Source of the DNA: Nocardioides marinus
GTDB lineage: Bacteria; Actinomycetota; Actinomycetes; Propionibacteriales; Nocardioidaceae
Direction of reading: 5' to 3'
DNA: 64,000 nucleotides
Assembly (NCBI RefSeq): GCF_013408145.1
Contig: NZ_JACBZI010000001.1
Coordinates: 3,486,001-3,550,000 of the forward strand
This document shows positions 15,646-27,235 of this stretch, piece after piece. The notes below the pieces were generated by a model that had not been told where the DNA came from, did no database searches, and worked only from the letters and a program-made list of their open reading frames with translations. The first letter of the stretch is position 1, and each line of letters opens with the position of its first letter. Position numbers and translations under genes: made by a program.

Positions 15646-17076
15646 TCAGCGCCGCGTCACCCGCACCAGGGCGCCCCGCTTCGGCACCGAGGTGATGTTG
15701 CGGACCTTCGGGTCCTCGGGGCCGACGGCGGCGACGTCCCAACGGGTCAGCACCTCGCGCAGCACGGCCACGCCCTCCATCTGCGCGAACCCCGCACCGA
15801 TGCAGCGTCGTACGCCGCCGCCGAAGGGGATCCAGGTGTTGGTCGGCGGGTTCTGACCGAGGAACCGCTCGGGGCGGAACGCATCGGGCTCGGGATGGTT
15901 CTCGGGGCGCTGGTGGGCCACGATGATCGAGGGCCCCACGGTCGTGCCGGCCGGCAGGTCGACCCCGCCGATCGTGACGGGCTCCATCAGCGTGCGCACC
16001 ACCATCGGGATCACCGGGTGCAGCCGCATCGACTCCTTCACGACCGCCTCGAGCCACGCGTCGTCCTCGGCGGTGGGCCCGTCGGGCCCGGTGCCGGCCG
16101 CGGCCTCCTGGCTGCGGCGCAGCAGGTCGGGGTGCTGGCCGAGCTCGCGCAGCGCCCACGCCAGCGACGTCGCGGTGGTCTCGTGCCCGGCGAGCAGCAG
16201 GGTGACGAGCTGGTCGCGCAGCTCGGTGTCGGTGAGCGGCTCCTCGCCGGACTCGTCGGCCCCGGCCCGGATCAGCCGGGACAGCACGTCGGTGCGCTCG
16301 GCCAGGTCCGGCGCCGTACGACGCTCGCGGATCTCCGCGTGGATCAACCGGTCCAGGGCCGCCTGGGTGTCGACCGTCCGCTTCCACGGCCCCATCCGCT
16401 GCAGCCGCGGGTAGCCCCAGCCGAGCAGCACCACGGGGCTGATGTCGACGGTGGCGTTGACCAGCGGCCGCATCGCCGCGAGCCGGTCGGCGTCGGTGAC
16501 GCCGAAGACCACGCGAAGGATCACCTCGAGGGTCAGGGCGTTCATGCGGTCCAACGAGCGGAAGGTCGCCCCGTCGGGCCAGTGCTCGGCCTCGTCGGCG
16601 GCCAGCTCGGTGACGAGGTCGCGGTACCCCTTGAGCGCGTGCCCGTTGAACGCCGGCATCAGCAGCTTGCGCGCCCGCTTGTGCTCCAGGGAGTCCTGCA
16701 GCAGCAGCGAGTGCCGGCCCATGATCGGTCCGAGGATCGCGTTCCCCTTGCCGGCGTGGAAGACCTCCGGGTCGCCGGCGAAGATCTCGCGCGCGTGCTC
16801 GGGTCGGGTGAAGAAGACCAGCGGCCGGCCGCCGGGGATGAGGCGGACGGTGAACACGTCGCCGTACCGGCGCTGCAGGTAGGGGTGGAACCAGTGCCGG
16901 AAGCGCATCAGCGCCGCGCTCTGCACCAGCACCGGCCAGCGCGGCCCCGGAGGCAGCGCGGCGCCCGACGGCGGCGGCAGGTCGCGGGGGCCGACCGAGG
17001 CGCCGCTCATGGTGCGGAAGCGGTCGGCGGTCAGGTCGGCGGTGTCGGGGAGCTCCTGCGCGGTGGCCACGTCCAC
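15646..17076 (-). CDS. cytochrome P450
   Basis: The 476-residue protein shows all P450 landmarks. The I-helix oxygen-binding motif is AGHETTATSLAW, the K-helix E-x-x-R is ESMR, and the heme-binding loop is FGGGVRRCIGAGFA, whose Cys ligates the iron. There is no membrane anchor, so it is soluble and needs separate ferredoxin and reductase partners, none of which is adjacent. The GTG at 17076 is used; a second in-frame GTG lies two codons downstream. It faces the glycerate kinase gene and is divergent from a secreted peptidase 65 bp away. The substrate is unknown. Confidence 0.93.
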   Translation of the reverse strand: MDVATAQELPDTADLTADRFRTMSGASVGPRDLPPPSGAALPPGPRWPVLVQSAALMRFRHWFHPYLQRRYGDVFTVRLIPGGRPLVFFTRPEHAREIFAGDPEVFHAGKGNAILGPIMGRHSLLLQDSLEHKRARKLLMPAFNGHALKGYRDLVTELAADEAEHWPDGATFRSLDRMNALTLEVILRVVFGVTDADRLAAMRPLVNATVDISPVVLLGWGYPRLQRMGPWKRTVDTQAALDRLIHAEIRERRTAPDLAERTDVLSRLIRAGADESGEEPLTDTELRDQLVTLLLAGHETTATSLAWALRELGQHPDLLRRSQEAAAGTGPDGPTAEDDAWLEAVVKESMRLHPVIPMVVRTLMEPVTIGGVDLPAGTTVGPSIIVAHQRPENHPEPDAFRPERFLGQNPPTNTWIPFGGGVRRCIGAGFAQMEGVAVLREVLTRWDVAAVGPEDPKVRNITSVPKRGALVRVTRR

Positions 17077-17141
17077 ACCCTAGGAGCGGCGTCCAGCGCG
17101 ATGAGGGGACCGGGAGCGGCTGTCTCACCTACTGTCAGCAG

Positions 17142-18539
17142 GTGACCTCCCTGCGGCGCCGTACGGCGTCCCTGCTCGCCTCCTCGCTCACCGCGTCCCT
17201 GGCCGGTGCCGTCGCCGCGTCGGTGCTGACCGCGCCGCCCGCGGCGGCCAAGCCGGACACGCTGTTCCCGTCGATGGGCAACGGCGGCTACCAGGTGCGC
17301 TCCTACGACGTCGCGCTCGACTACGAACCGCTGACCAACCGCGCCATCGCCACCGTCCGCATCCGCGCCGTCGCGCGCAAGGCGATGAACCGCTTCCACC
17401 TGGACTTCTCCGGCCCCGAGGTCACCGCGGTCGTCGTCGACCAGCAGCCGGCGGGCTTCGTACGCCGCGGGGACGAGCTCGTCGTGACACCGGCCGAGCC
17501 GCTGGAGAAGGGCCGGTTCTCGGCGGTGGTGTCCTACGACGGCGAGCCGCCCGAGCACACCGACCCCGACGGCAGCACCGAGGGCTGGGTCCGCACCACC
17601 GACGGCGCGGTCGCGGTCAACGAGCCGATCGGCGCGATGACCTGGTTGCCTTCCAACAACACCCCGGGCGACAAGGCCAGGTTCACCTTCCGCGTCAGCG
17701 CCCCCGCGGGCTACTCCGTCGTCGCCAACGGCGAGCTCGTCGAGACCGCCCCGCACGGCACCGGCACGACGTGGACCTGGCGCCAGGACGAGCCGATGTC
17801 GACGTACCTCGCGATGGTCGGCATCGGTCGCTACGACGTCACGGAGTCCAGCACCACCTCGATCGACGGGCGCGAGCTGCCGCTGTGGTTCTTCGAGGAC
17901 TCCGCCGTCGGCGGCGCCCGTACCGCCCGCCAGGTGCTGCCGGAGGTCATCGCGTTCTGCGAGAGGCTCTTCGGCGCCTACCCCTTCTCCTCCGGCGGGC
18001 ACGTCGTCGACGACGCGTACGTCGGCTACGCGCTCGAGACCCAGACCCGGCCGTTCTACCCGCCGGGCGGGGCGTCGACGTCGACGGTCGTGCACGAGAC
18101 CGCGCACCAGTGGTTCGGCAACTCCGTCACCCTCACCGACTGGCACGACATCTGGCTGGCCGAGGGGTGGGCGACCTACGCCGAGTGGCTCTGGTCGGGC
18201 GCGCACGACGGCCGCACCCCGCGCGAGCACTTCGACGCCCTCTACGCCCGCGACGCCGACGACGACCTGTGGAGCCCGGCGCCGACGGAGTTCACCGACC
18301 CCGCTGACCTGTTCGGCGAGCCGGTCTACCACCGCGGCGCCATGACCCTCGTCGTGCTGCGGCGCGAGATCGGCAGCCGCGACTTCAGGAGGCTCGGTCG
18401 GAAGTGGGCCGCCAAGCACGCCTACGGCAACGTCACCACCCGTGACTTCGAGCGGCTGGCAGAGAAGGTCTCCGGGGAGCGTCTCGACGACCTCTTCGAC
18501 GACTGGCTGCGCCTGGACGGCAAGCCGAAGGGTTACTGA
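17142..18539 (+). CDS. secreted M1-family metallopeptidase
   Basis: The 465-residue protein has a long arginine-led signal peptide (residues 1 to ~35, ending in PPAAAK) and an M1 fold: an N-terminal beta domain and a catalytic domain with VVHETAHQWFGN (HExxH, ~residue 318) and, 18 residues on, the third zinc ligand Glu in WLAEGWATYAEW. The exopeptidase motif GxMEN is replaced by YALETQ, where the Glu remains. The protein is short for M1 because it lacks the C-terminal helical domain, which suggests an extracellular peptidase of altered specificity. The start is GTG. Its terminator arm lies just downstream and was separated from its partner by an IS30 element. Confidence 0.9.
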   Translation: MTSLRRRTASLLASSLTASLAGAVAASVLTAPPAAAKPDTLFPSMGNGGYQVRSYDVALDYEPLTNRAIATVRIRAVARKAMNRFHLDFSGPEVTAVVVDQQPAGFVRRGDELVVTPAEPLEKGRFSAVVSYDGEPPEHTDPDGSTEGWVRTTDGAVAVNEPIGAMTWLPSNNTPGDKARFTFRVSAPAGYSVVANGELVETAPHGTGTTWTWRQDEPMSTYLAMVGIGRYDVTESSTTSIDGRELPLWFFEDSAVGGARTARQVLPEVIAFCERLFGAYPFSSGGHVVDDAYVGYALETQTRPFYPPGGASTSTVVHETAHQWFGNSVTLTDWHDIWLAEGWATYAEWLWSGAHDGRTPREHFDALYARDADDDLWSPAPTEFTDPADLFGEPVYHRGAMTLVVLRREIGSRDFRRLGRKWAAKHAYGNVTTRDFERLAEKVSGERLDDLFDDWLRLDGKPKGY

Positions 18540-18567
18540 GGCCGACGGTCCGCCTCGGACCACCGTT

Positions 18568-18583
18568 CACGACGTTCTGCAGG
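18568..18583. repeat. left arm of an interrupted hairpin
   Basis: CACGACGTTCTGCAGG is the exact reverse complement of 19853-19868. Together they would form a 16-bp stem of a terminator between the convergent M1 peptidase and VOC genes if the IS30 element between them were removed. Confidence 0.75.
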
Positions 18584-18597
18584 CCAACCGGCCGGCG

Positions 18598-19839
18598 AAT
18601 TCAGCCGGTCGTCGCAACAGGTGGATCTGACGGTCCGGACAGTAGTGCTTCGAGTTCTTCCGCGGGAGTGCGCCACTTCAGTGTCTTGCGGGGGCGTGCG
18701 TTGAGCTGGGCTGCCACTTGGTCGAGCATCCCAGGCCCGTAGAAGGAGAGGTCTGTGCCCTTGGGCAGGTACTGACGCAGCAGACCGTTGGTGTTCTCGT
18801 TGCTCCCGCGCTGCCAAGGGGAGTGGGGGTCGCAGAAGTAGATGGAGAGTCCGGTCGCTTCGGCGATCTGGATGTGGTTGGCCATCTCTGAGCCCTGGTC
18901 CCAGGTCAGAGATCGACGCAACTGCTCGGGCAGCGTGGCCATCTTGGCCACCATCGCTTCTTGGACGATCTCGGCCGTGTGACCACCGGGTAGGTGCAGC
19001 AGCATCACGAACCTGGTGGTGCGCTCGACCAGCGTCCCGACCGCGGATCCGGACTCGGTCGAGCCAAGGATCAGATCGCCCTCCCAATGGCCCGGCACTG
19101 CCCGGTCCTCGACGTCTGCGGGTCGTTCGCTGATCATCACCATCCCGGCGAACCGCTGGCGACGTTGATCGGGTTGGCGATGGGGCTTACGCAGCGTGCG
19201 CCCGGTGCGCAGGTGGCGTGTCAGTTCCCGCTTCAGCCCGCCTCGGGACTGCACGTACAACGACTGGTAGATCGTCTCGTGCGACACCCGCATCTCCGCA
19301 TCGTCAGGGAAGTCCTGCCTGAGCCGTCGCGCGATCTGCTCAGGGCTGTGGTCCTTGCGAAGTCGATCTTGCACCTCGTGCTGGAGTCGCTGGTTCGTGG
19401 CCAGCTTCGCGACTTTCGGGCGACAAGCCCGCTGATCAGCCTTGCTCTGTGCGTTGACCGCACCGTAGTTGCCCTTTGCCCCCCGAGCGGTGGCATTGCG
19501 GGTCAACTCCCGGGTGATCGTCGAGCGGTGTCGACCCAGCCGCCTGGCGATCTCTGCAGGTCGGACCTTCGCGGCGTGCAACGCCTCGATGCGACAGCGC
19601 TCCTCGTAGGTCAACGACCTCGTCGGCTGGGCCAGTCTTGGTTTCACTCCGCCAGATTCCTCGAGCCAGCGCCACACCACGCGAGTTGACACGCCCATCG
19701 CTTCGCCGGCGGCATACGGGGAGGGAAATTCCGCCACGAGGTCCCAAAACGCCCGCTCGACGCTGCGCCGCACCCGCGGTCTGCCTCCAACACCCATGCA
19801 CCCTCCTGGGGCCTAGATGTTGCGACGACCGCGTGAACC
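18598..19839 (-). mobile_element. IS30-family insertion sequence
   Basis: A 1.24-kb element with one transposase gene is bounded by imperfect 22-bp inverted repeats. The left end is 18598-18619 and the right end 19818-19839; their inner 13 bp, GGTCGTCGCAACA, are identical and the outer parts share TTCA and CGG. Exact tips are uncertain by several bases, and no clear target duplication is read. The element has lower GC and less biased codon use than its neighbours. It sits between two halves of a palindrome, in line with the preference of several IS30 members for palindromic targets. Confidence 0.85.
18601..19797 (-). CDS. IS30-family transposase
   Basis: The 398-residue protein has two N-terminal helix-turn-helix regions (AMGVSTRVVWRWLEESGG and RPAEIARRLGRHRSTITREL) and a DDE integrase core: Asp in GHWEGDLILG, Asp in TWDQGSEMA, and Glu in RGSNENTNGLLRQYLPKG. 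The order and the N-E-N-x-N-G-L-L-R-x-Y-x-P-K signature are diagnostic for IS30. All catalytic residues are present and the frame is intact, so the element may be active. The stop codon falls inside the left inverted repeat. The start ATG at 19797 lies about 20 bp inside the right repeat. Confidence 0.95.
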   Translation of the reverse strand: MGVGGRPRVRRSVERAFWDLVAEFPSPYAAGEAMGVSTRVVWRWLEESGGVKPRLAQPTRSLTYEERCRIEALHAAKVRPAEIARRLGRHRSTITRELTRNATARGAKGNYGAVNAQSKADQRACRPKVAKLATNQRLQHEVQDRLRKDHSPEQIARRLRQDFPDDAEMRVSHETIYQSLYVQSRGGLKRELTRHLRTGRTLRKPHRQPDQRRQRFAGMVMISERPADVEDRAVPGHWEGDLILGSTESGSAVGTLVERTTRFVMLLHLPGGHTAEIVQEAMVAKMATLPEQLRRSLTWDQGSEMANHIQIAEATGLSIYFCDPHSPWQRGSNENTNGLLRQYLPKGTDLSFYGPGMLDQVAAQLNARPRKTLKWRTPAEELEALLSGPSDPPVATTG

Positions 19840-19852
19840 CAAGGCCTCCAGA

Positions 19853-19868
19853 CCTGCAGAACGTCGTG
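19853..19868. repeat. right arm of an interrupted hairpin
   Basis: CCTGCAGAACGTCGTG pairs perfectly with 18568-18583 across the IS30 element. The adjoining GTCCG also pairs with CGGAC further left, after a 7-bp bulge. Confidence 0.75.
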
Positions 19869-19885
19869 GTCCGCGCGGGCGCGGC

Positions 19886-20287
19886 TCAGGGCCAGTGCGG
19901 GCGCCCGTCGGCCCAGGTGACGCCGCGGTTGCGGCACAGGCAGAACGGGTGGCCGACGGGGTCGGCGTAGACCCGCCAGCCGTAGCCGTCCTCGTCGGTG
20001 TCGTCGTGGAGCAGCGTCGCGCCGAGGGCGAGCAGCCGGGCCTCCTCCGCCTCGAGGTCGTCGACCTCGAAGTCGAGGTGGAACTGCTTGGGGTGGTCGC
20101 TGCCGGGCCACTGCGGGGCGCGGTAGTCCTCGACGGGGTTGAAGGCGAGCTCGAGGCCGCCGAGGTCGATGCCGGCCCACTGCGGGGTGCTGCTCTCCTT
20201 GACGGGCAGACCGGTGACGTCGGCGTAGAAGCCCGCCAGGGCCATCGCGTCGGGGCAGTCGAGGATGACGTCGGTCAGGCGCAGCAT
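19886..20287 (-). CDS. VOC-family (glyoxalase-like) protein
   Basis: The 133-residue protein is a single-chain vicinal-oxygen-chelate fold with two beta-alpha-beta-beta-beta modules: DVILDCPDAMALAGFYADVTGLPV begins the first, and FHLDFEVDDLEAEEARLLALGA begins the second. It ends with VYADPVGHPFCLC. Family members include glyoxalases, dioxygenases and resistance proteins; this subgroup is usually uncharacterised. The ATG at 20287 faces away from the IS30 element, which lies beyond its stop. Confidence 0.88.
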   Translation of the reverse strand: MLRLTDVILDCPDAMALAGFYADVTGLPVKESSTPQWAGIDLGGLELAFNPVEDYRAPQWPGSDHPKQFHLDFEVDDLEAEEARLLALGATLLHDDTDEDGYGWRVYADPVGHPFCLCRNRGVTWADGRPHWP

Positions 20288-20318
20288 GCCGCGATCGTGC
20301 CAGCCCGCGCGGATGCTG

Positions 20319-22094
<1,776 letters not shown>

Positions 22095-22256
22095 GGGCGC
22101 AACCTATCCGCTGGCGCGCCGTACGAAGACAGGCACAACGAGCCGGACCGGTGGATGCGCCGGCTCGGCCGGTTCTCCCCTCCCGGCGTTCGGCCTGTCT
22201 TGGTCCGGGACCACGGCTCGCCCGGTCGGTGCCTGCGACGTGGGTAGCGTCGCGGC

Positions 22257-23039
22257 ATGAGCGAGGAGCCGCAGGCGGAGGAGTTCGACACGGTGGCCGC
22301 CTGGACCGCCGACGCGGTCGAGGAGCTCGGTGCCGACCACGCCCTGCCCGCGGCGTGCCGGGGCAGCGGCAGCCCTGCCGCGCTGGAGTGGCTGGCCGAC
22401 CGGATGGGGCTGGCGCCGGGCATGCGGCTGCTCGACAGCGGTGCCGGCGTCGGCGGACCGGCACGGCTGGTGCAGGGGACGCACGGGGTCGAGCCGACGC
22501 TGGTGGACCCGATGGAGGGCGCGTGCCGGGCCGCGGAGCGGCTCTTCGGGCTCCGGACGCTCGTCGGCGACGGGGCGGCGCTGCCGGTGAACAGCGGTGG
22601 GTACGACGCGGGCTGGTCGCTCGGGGTGCTGTGCACCGTCGAGGACAAGGTCGCCCAGGTCGCCGAGCTGCGGCGGGTGGTCGCGGACGGTGGGGCGGTG
22701 GGGTTCCTCGTGTTCGTCCGCACGGTCGAGGAGCTCACCGACCCGCCCGAGGGCAACCACTTCATCACCGCGGAGGAGCTCGACGAGCTGGTGCGCGAGG
22801 CCGGGCTGGAGGTCGTGGACCGGGCCTGGCTCGGCGACTTCGACAGCCCCCCGCAGGACTGGCAGGACGCCGCCGACGCGGTCGACGACGTCGTACGCCG
22901 CGACCACGGCGACAGCGAGTCGTTCCAGGAGGCCCAGCGCAACCAGGACCGGATGATCCGCCTGCTCCGGGACGGCTCGGTCGCCGGGCGGCTGGTGGCC
23001 TGCCGGGTTCCGGGGCGCCGCGCCGGACGCGACACGTAG
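22257..23039 (+). CDS. SAM-dependent methyltransferase, class I
   Basis: The 260-residue protein has the class I SAM fold: motif I is RLLDSGAGVGGPARL, an acidic residue follows strand 2 in PTLVDPMEGACRAAERLF, and motif II/post-I includes VGDGAALPV and GWSLGVLCTVEDK. The C-terminal domain (EELDELVREAGLEVVDRAWL) is like small-molecule methyltransferases. The acceptor is unknown. The gene is not clearly in an operon; the next gene starts 60 bp later. Confidence 0.88.
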   Translation: MSEEPQAEEFDTVAAWTADAVEELGADHALPAACRGSGSPAALEWLADRMGLAPGMRLLDSGAGVGGPARLVQGTHGVEPTLVDPMEGACRAAERLFGLRTLVGDGAALPVNSGGYDAGWSLGVLCTVEDKVAQVAELRRVVADGGAVGFLVFVRTVEELTDPPEGNHFITAEELDELVREAGLEVVDRAWLGDFDSPPQDWQDAADAVDDVVRRDHGDSESFQEAQRNQDRMIRLLRDGSVAGRLVACRVPGRRAGRDT

Positions 23040-23098
23040 CATTCACGCGGTCACGCGACTGGTCGCCCGGACCCGGTCGACCGAGTCCGAGAGGCCCC

Positions 23099-24718
23099 AT
23101 GCTCCGCCGTTCCGCCCTTGCCCTGCTGTCCGCCGCCGTGGTCTCGACCGTCCTGGCGCCCCTGCCGGCCGCCGCTGCCGACCCCGGCCGCGACATCGGC
23201 CTGCAGGGGTTCCGCGACATCGTCGTCGATGACACCCACGGACGGGTGTTCATCAGCCAGGGCACCGACACGATCGTCGTGACCGACCTGGACGGCGTCC
23301 CCGCCGACGTGGTCACGGGGCTCCCTGCTGCCTCCGGCATGGTGCTGACCGACGACGACACCACCCTGTACGTCGCGGCGGCCGGCGCCGATGCCGTCGG
23401 CGTCGTCGACACCGCGACGCTCGCGGTGGAGACCATCCACACCGGCGCCGACACCTGCCCCCGCGACCTCGCGCTCACCGCAGGCATGGTGTGGTTCACC
23501 CAGGGCTGCGGGAGGACCGAGGGCATCGGCGCGCTGGATCCCAGCGACGCGAGCGTGCACCCGGCCCTCTCGACCATCTCCTCCGCCCGGTGGGCCTCGA
23601 TGGTGATCGACAGCAGCCCGGGTCGCCCGGACGAGCTGTTCGCCGCGACGGACGCGGGGCTGTACTCGTTCACCGCCGAGGGCGGCGAGGTCCCGAGCCT
23701 GACCCCCCGGCTGGAGCGCCCGGGGCGCCACCCCGTCGACTTCACGATCAGCCCCGACGGATCGCGGCTCGTGTCGACCGCCGGATCCACCAGTCGCGAG
23801 GCCCTGGCGCTCAGCACCGAGGACTTCTCCCCCGTCGACACCTACCTGCTCGCGCCGGACGCCCAGGTGTACGCCGTGACGTACCGCGACGACGGGATGC
23901 TGGCTGTGGGCGGCGACGGCTACACCCGCCCCGACGTGCTGGTGTTCGAGACGGGGTCCACGACGCCGATGCGGCGCTACGACCTGGGGGACGAGCCCAG
24001 CGTGGCCAGTCGTGGCTCGACCTTCGGCGACAAGCGGCTCTACCTCGTCGCGTTCGAGCTCGGCAACCTCTTCCTGACGGTGATCGAGCCCCGGCTCGAG
24101 CCGGCACTCGAGGTCAGGAGCGGCGGACGGACCTTCGGCTACGGCGAGAGGGCGATGGTCAGCGTGACCCTCGAGGGCGGCGACACCAACCGGGCGGTCG
24201 AGGTCTTCGCCCATCGCAAGGGTGAGAAGAAGGTACTGATCGCGCGAGGCGACGTCCCCGCCGGCGGAGCCCTCGTGACCCCCTTCGAGGTGACTCGCCC
24301 CACCTGGTTCTCGGCGACGTACGCCGGCGACGACACCTTCGACCCCGCCGAGGACGAGACCAAGACCGTCGAGGTGAAGGCGGACCTGCGCACCAAGATG
24401 ATCCGCCCGCGCGGCACCGCCGGTCGCTACCACCTCTACCGCGTCGGCCAGCGGGCCGCGCTGCAGGCGAAGCTCCTGCCCAAGGGCTTCCCGGACCGCT
24501 GCGTCACCCTCCGGTTGCAGTACTTCGCGCGCGGCCGGTGGGGGTACGACGCCAAGACCTCGTGCCTGACCCCGGACCGACGCGCGCGGGTCCGCGGCTA
24601 CCTCATCGGCTCCCGACAGCTGGCCGGAATGCCACTGCGGATGCGCGCGGAGTTCCGGGGCGACAAGGTGCACACCAAGACGATCACCTCCTGGTCGTAC
24701 CTGAAGTTCAAGCGCTGA
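23099..24718 (+). CDS. secreted beta-propeller protein with Ig-like module
   Basis: The 539-residue protein has a signal peptide (LALLSAAVVSTVLAPLPAAAA) and, from residue ~35 to ~330, a series of YVTN/YncE-like propeller blades (for example TLYVAAAGADAVGVVDTATL). A C-terminal beta-rich region (residues ~335-430) resembles a bacterial Ig-like repeat, with VSVTLEGGDTNRAVEVF and ATYAGDDTFDPAEDET; another basic beta domain ends the protein. It is probably exported and cell-surface or extracellular; no enzymatic residue is visible. A strong hairpin follows. Function unknown. Confidence 0.82.
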   Translation: MLRRSALALLSAAVVSTVLAPLPAAAADPGRDIGLQGFRDIVVDDTHGRVFISQGTDTIVVTDLDGVPADVVTGLPAASGMVLTDDDTTLYVAAAGADAVGVVDTATLAVETIHTGADTCPRDLALTAGMVWFTQGCGRTEGIGALDPSDASVHPALSTISSARWASMVIDSSPGRPDELFAATDAGLYSFTAEGGEVPSLTPRLERPGRHPVDFTISPDGSRLVSTAGSTSREALALSTEDFSPVDTYLLAPDAQVYAVTYRDDGMLAVGGDGYTRPDVLVFETGSTTPMRRYDLGDEPSVASRGSTFGDKRLYLVAFELGNLFLTVIEPRLEPALEVRSGGRTFGYGERAMVSVTLEGGDTNRAVEVFAHRKGEKKVLIARGDVPAGGALVTPFEVTRPTWFSATYAGDDTFDPAEDETKTVEVKADLRTKMIRPRGTAGRYHLYRVGQRAALQAKLLPKGFPDRCVTLRLQYFARGRWGYDAKTSCLTPDRRARVRGYLIGSRQLAGMPLRMRAEFRGDKVHTKTITSWSYLKFKR

Positions 24719-24733
24719 GCCGCCCCTCCCCGC

Positions 24734-24779
24734 CTCGTGTGGCCCAGCGCGCTCCATGGACCGCGCTGGACCACACGAG
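24734..24779. terminator. bidirectional terminator hairpin
   Basis: CTCGTGTGG and CCACACGAG form the outer 9-bp stem and CCAGCGCG with CGCGCTGG the inner 8-bp stem, separated by a C/A mismatch; the apex is itself CCATGG. The hairpin separates the convergent propeller gene and hutI. Confidence 0.8.
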
Positions 24780-24788
24780 CGGCGCGGG

Positions 24789-25964
24789 TCAGACCACCGG
24801 GCGCCCGCCCTGCCAGACGCCGGCGACGAGCGGGACGCCCGGCCGGTAGGCCAGGTGGACGTGGGTGGGCGCGTCGAGCAGGACCAGGTCGGCGCGGCGA
24901 CCGGGCACGAGCCGGCCGACGCCGTCCGCGCCGTCGAGGTCGAGGGCCGCCGCGGCCGTGGCGGTGACCGCGTGGACCGCCTCGGCGGGCGTCATGCCCA
25001 TCTCCCGCACCGCCATCGCGAGGCAGAAGGGGATCGAGCTGGTGAAGCACGACCCGGGGTTGCAGTCCGACGCCAGCGCGACGCGGACGCCGGCGTCGAG
25101 GAGTCGACGGGCGTCGGGGTAGGGCTGGCGGGTGGAGAACTCCACGCCCGGCAGCAGCGTCGCGATGGTGCCGGAGTCGCGCAGCGCGTCGACGTCGGCG
25201 TCGTCGAGGTAGGTGCAGTGGTCCACCGCGAGCAGGCCGCGCTCGCAGGCCAGCCGGACACCCGGGCCGGGACCGAGCTGGTTGGCGTGCAGGCGCCCGC
25301 GCAACCCGGCTGCCTCACCGGCGTCGAGCACCGCGCGGGCCTGGTCGGCGTCGAAGGCACCGGTCTCGCAGAAGACGTCGATCCACCGCGCGTGCGGGGC
25401 GCACGCCTCGAGCATCGGCCCGGTCACCAGCGCGACGTAGCCGGCCGGGTCGTCGGCGTACTCCGGCGGCACGACGTGCGCACCCAGGAACGTCGTCTGC
25501 TCGGTCAGCTGCCGCGCCACCGCCAGGCTGCGCGCCTCGTCGCGCACCGACAGCCCGTAGCCGGACTTGATCTCCACGGTGGTCGTGCCCTGGCGCAGCA
25601 TCTCCTGCACCAGACGCGCCGCGTGCGAGAGCAGCTGCTCGTCGGTCGCCGCCCGGGTGGCGGCCACGGTGGTGCGGATGCCCCCGGCGGCGTACGGCGT
25701 CCCGCTCATGCGTGCGGCGAACTCCTGCGCCCGGTCGCCGGCGAAGACCAGGTGGCTGTGGCTGTCCACGAAGCCCGGCAGCACCGCGCGGCCGCCCGCG
25801 TCGACGGCGGCGTCCGCGGCCGGCGCGTCGGCCGCGTGCCCGACCCACGCGATGCGGTCGCCCTCGACCACCAGGGCGGCGTCCTCGACGGCACCGAGGG
25901 GGCCGGCGCGGTCGGGGTCGTTGGTGACCAGCTCGCCGATGTTGGTCAGCAGCGTCGAGGTCAT
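24789..25964 (-). CDS. hutI: imidazolonepropionase
   Basis: The 391-residue amidohydrolase opens 4-imidazolone-5-propionate to N-formimino-L-glutamate, the third step of histidine breakdown. Metal ligands and substrate motifs are present: [14 protein letters not shown] (HxH), [14 protein letters not shown], the His in [12 protein letters not shown], and the Asp in [14 protein letters not shown]. The ATG at 25964 overlaps the hutF stop as ATGA, so the two are coupled. It is the last gene of a three-gene hut operon transcribed from near 28503. Confidence 0.95.
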   Translation of the reverse strand: MTSTLLTNIGELVTNDPDRAGPLGAVEDAALVVEGDRIAWVGHAADAPAADAAVDAGGRAVLPGFVDSHSHLVFAGDRAQEFAARMSGTPYAAGGIRTTVAATRAATDEQLLSHAARLVQEMLRQGTTTVEIKSGYGLSVRDEARSLAVARQLTEQTTFLGAHVVPPEYADDPAGYVALVTGPMLEACAPHARWIDVFCETGAFDADQARAVLDAGEAAGLRGRLHANQLGPGPGVRLACERGLLAVDHCTYLDDADVDALRDSGTIATLLPGVEFSTRQPYPDARRLLDAGVRVALASDCNPGSCFTSSIPFCLAMAVREMGMTPAEAVHAVTATAAAALDLDGADGVGRLVPGRRADLVLLDAPTHVHLAYRPGVPLVAGVWQGGRPVV

Positions 25965-27235
25965 GACCAGATCCTCCCGATCGTCCCGGCCAGCGCGCCA
26001 CCCACGGCCGGCTCGTCGCCGTGGCGGTGGACCACCCGGCCGTCCACCACGACGTGCGTGACGTCGGCGGCGGTGGCCGCGAAGACCGCGGTGTGCTCGT
26101 CGGCGCCCGTGCCGGCGGTGCGCGGCGAGGTCGTGTCGAGGGTGACCAGGTCGGCCCGGGCGCCCACCTCGATCCGCCCCACGTCGCCCAGGCCCAGCAC
26201 GTCGTGCGCGGTCGCGATGTCGAGCAGCTCGGTCGCGGTGAAGTGCCCACGGGCCTGCGTGGCCAGCCGCTCGTGCATCTCCAGCCCGCGCAGCTCCTCG
26301 AGCGGGTCGACCACCGCGTGGCTGTCGCTGCCGACCGAGATCCGGCAGCCGGCGTCGGCCAGCCGCCGCGCCGGCCCGATTCCGTCGGCGAGGTCGCGCT
26401 CGGTGGTGGGGGTGAGGCAGACGTTGGTCCGGGTGCTGCCCAGCAGCTCGACGTCCTCGTCGGTGAGGTGGGTGGCGTGCACGACGGTCGTGCCCGGCCC
26501 CAGCAGCCCCTCGGCGTGCAGCAGGCCCGTCGGCGTCAGCCCGTACGCCGCCAGGCAGGCGTCGTTCTCCGCGACCTGCTCCGAGAGGTGCACGTGCAGC
26601 GGGTGCCGGCCGCGGAAGTGGTGCAGCTCGTCGCGCGGCACCGCCCGCACGGAGTGGATCGCCGCCGGGCCGCTCCCGGCCCGGGCAGCCCAGGCCGCGG
26701 CGGAGCCGTCGGAGTAGCGCACCTGCACGCCCTGCGGCGGTGCACCGAACCCGCTGGAGAGGTAGGCCGCGTCGAGCAGCACCAGCCGGATGCCGGCGGT
26801 CTCGGCGGCGTCGCGCAGGGCGTCGCGCATGGCGTTCGGCTCGTCGTGCGGGCGGCCGTCGGGCTGGTGGTGCAGGTAGTGGAACTCGCCCACCGACGTG
26901 TAGCCGGCCGCCAGCATCTCGCGGAACGTCGCCGCGGCCAGCTCGCGGTAGGAGTCGGGCGTGAGGCGGCCGGCGACGTCGTACATCTGCTCGCGCCAGG
27001 TCCAGAACGTCCCCCGCTCCCGCTGGGTGCGCCCGCGCAGCGCGCGGTGGAAGGCGTGGCTGTGCGCGTTGGCCAGGCCCGGCAGCGTCAGCCCGTCGAG
27101 CCGGGTCGCGCGCGGCACCTCGGCCGCGGCCACGCCCGGTGCCACGTGGGTGAACCGACCGCCCGCGACCTCGACCAGCACGGCGTCGAGGACGGCCCCG
27201 TCGACCCAGGCGCGCTCGAGCCAGTAGGCGCTCAC
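25961..27235 (-). CDS. hutF: formimidoylglutamate deiminase
   Basis: The 424-residue amidohydrolase releases ammonia from N-formimino-L-glutamate and gives N-formyl-L-glutamate. It has the HxH motif in [15 protein letters not shown], His in [10 protein letters not shown], His in TVVHATHL, and the metal-binding Asp in [17 protein letters not shown]. Its presence means this bacterium uses the deiminase branch, not direct formiminoglutamase. The start is the GTG at 27235, which overlaps the upstream gene's stop as GTGA. The open frame beyond that is antisense shadow. Confidence 0.94.
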   Translation of the reverse strand: MSAYWLERAWVDGAVLDAVLVEVAGGRFTHVAPGVAAAEVPRATRLDGLTLPGLANAHSHAFHRALRGRTQRERGTFWTWREQMYDVAGRLTPDSYRELAAATFREMLAAGYTSVGEFHYLHHQPDGRPHDEPNAMRDALRDAAETAGIRLVLLDAAYLSSGFGAPPQGVQVRYSDGSAAAWAARAGSGPAAIHSVRAVPRDELHHFRGRHPLHVHLSEQVAENDACLAAYGLTPTGLLHAEGLLGPGTTVVHATHLTDEDVELLGSTRTNVCLTPTTERDLADGIGPARRLADAGCRISVGSDSHAVVDPLEELRGLEMHERLATQARGHFTATELLDIATAHDVLGLGDVGRIEVGARADLVTLDTTSPRTAGTGADEHTAVFAATAADVTHVVVDGRVVHRHGDEPAVGGALAGTIGRIWS

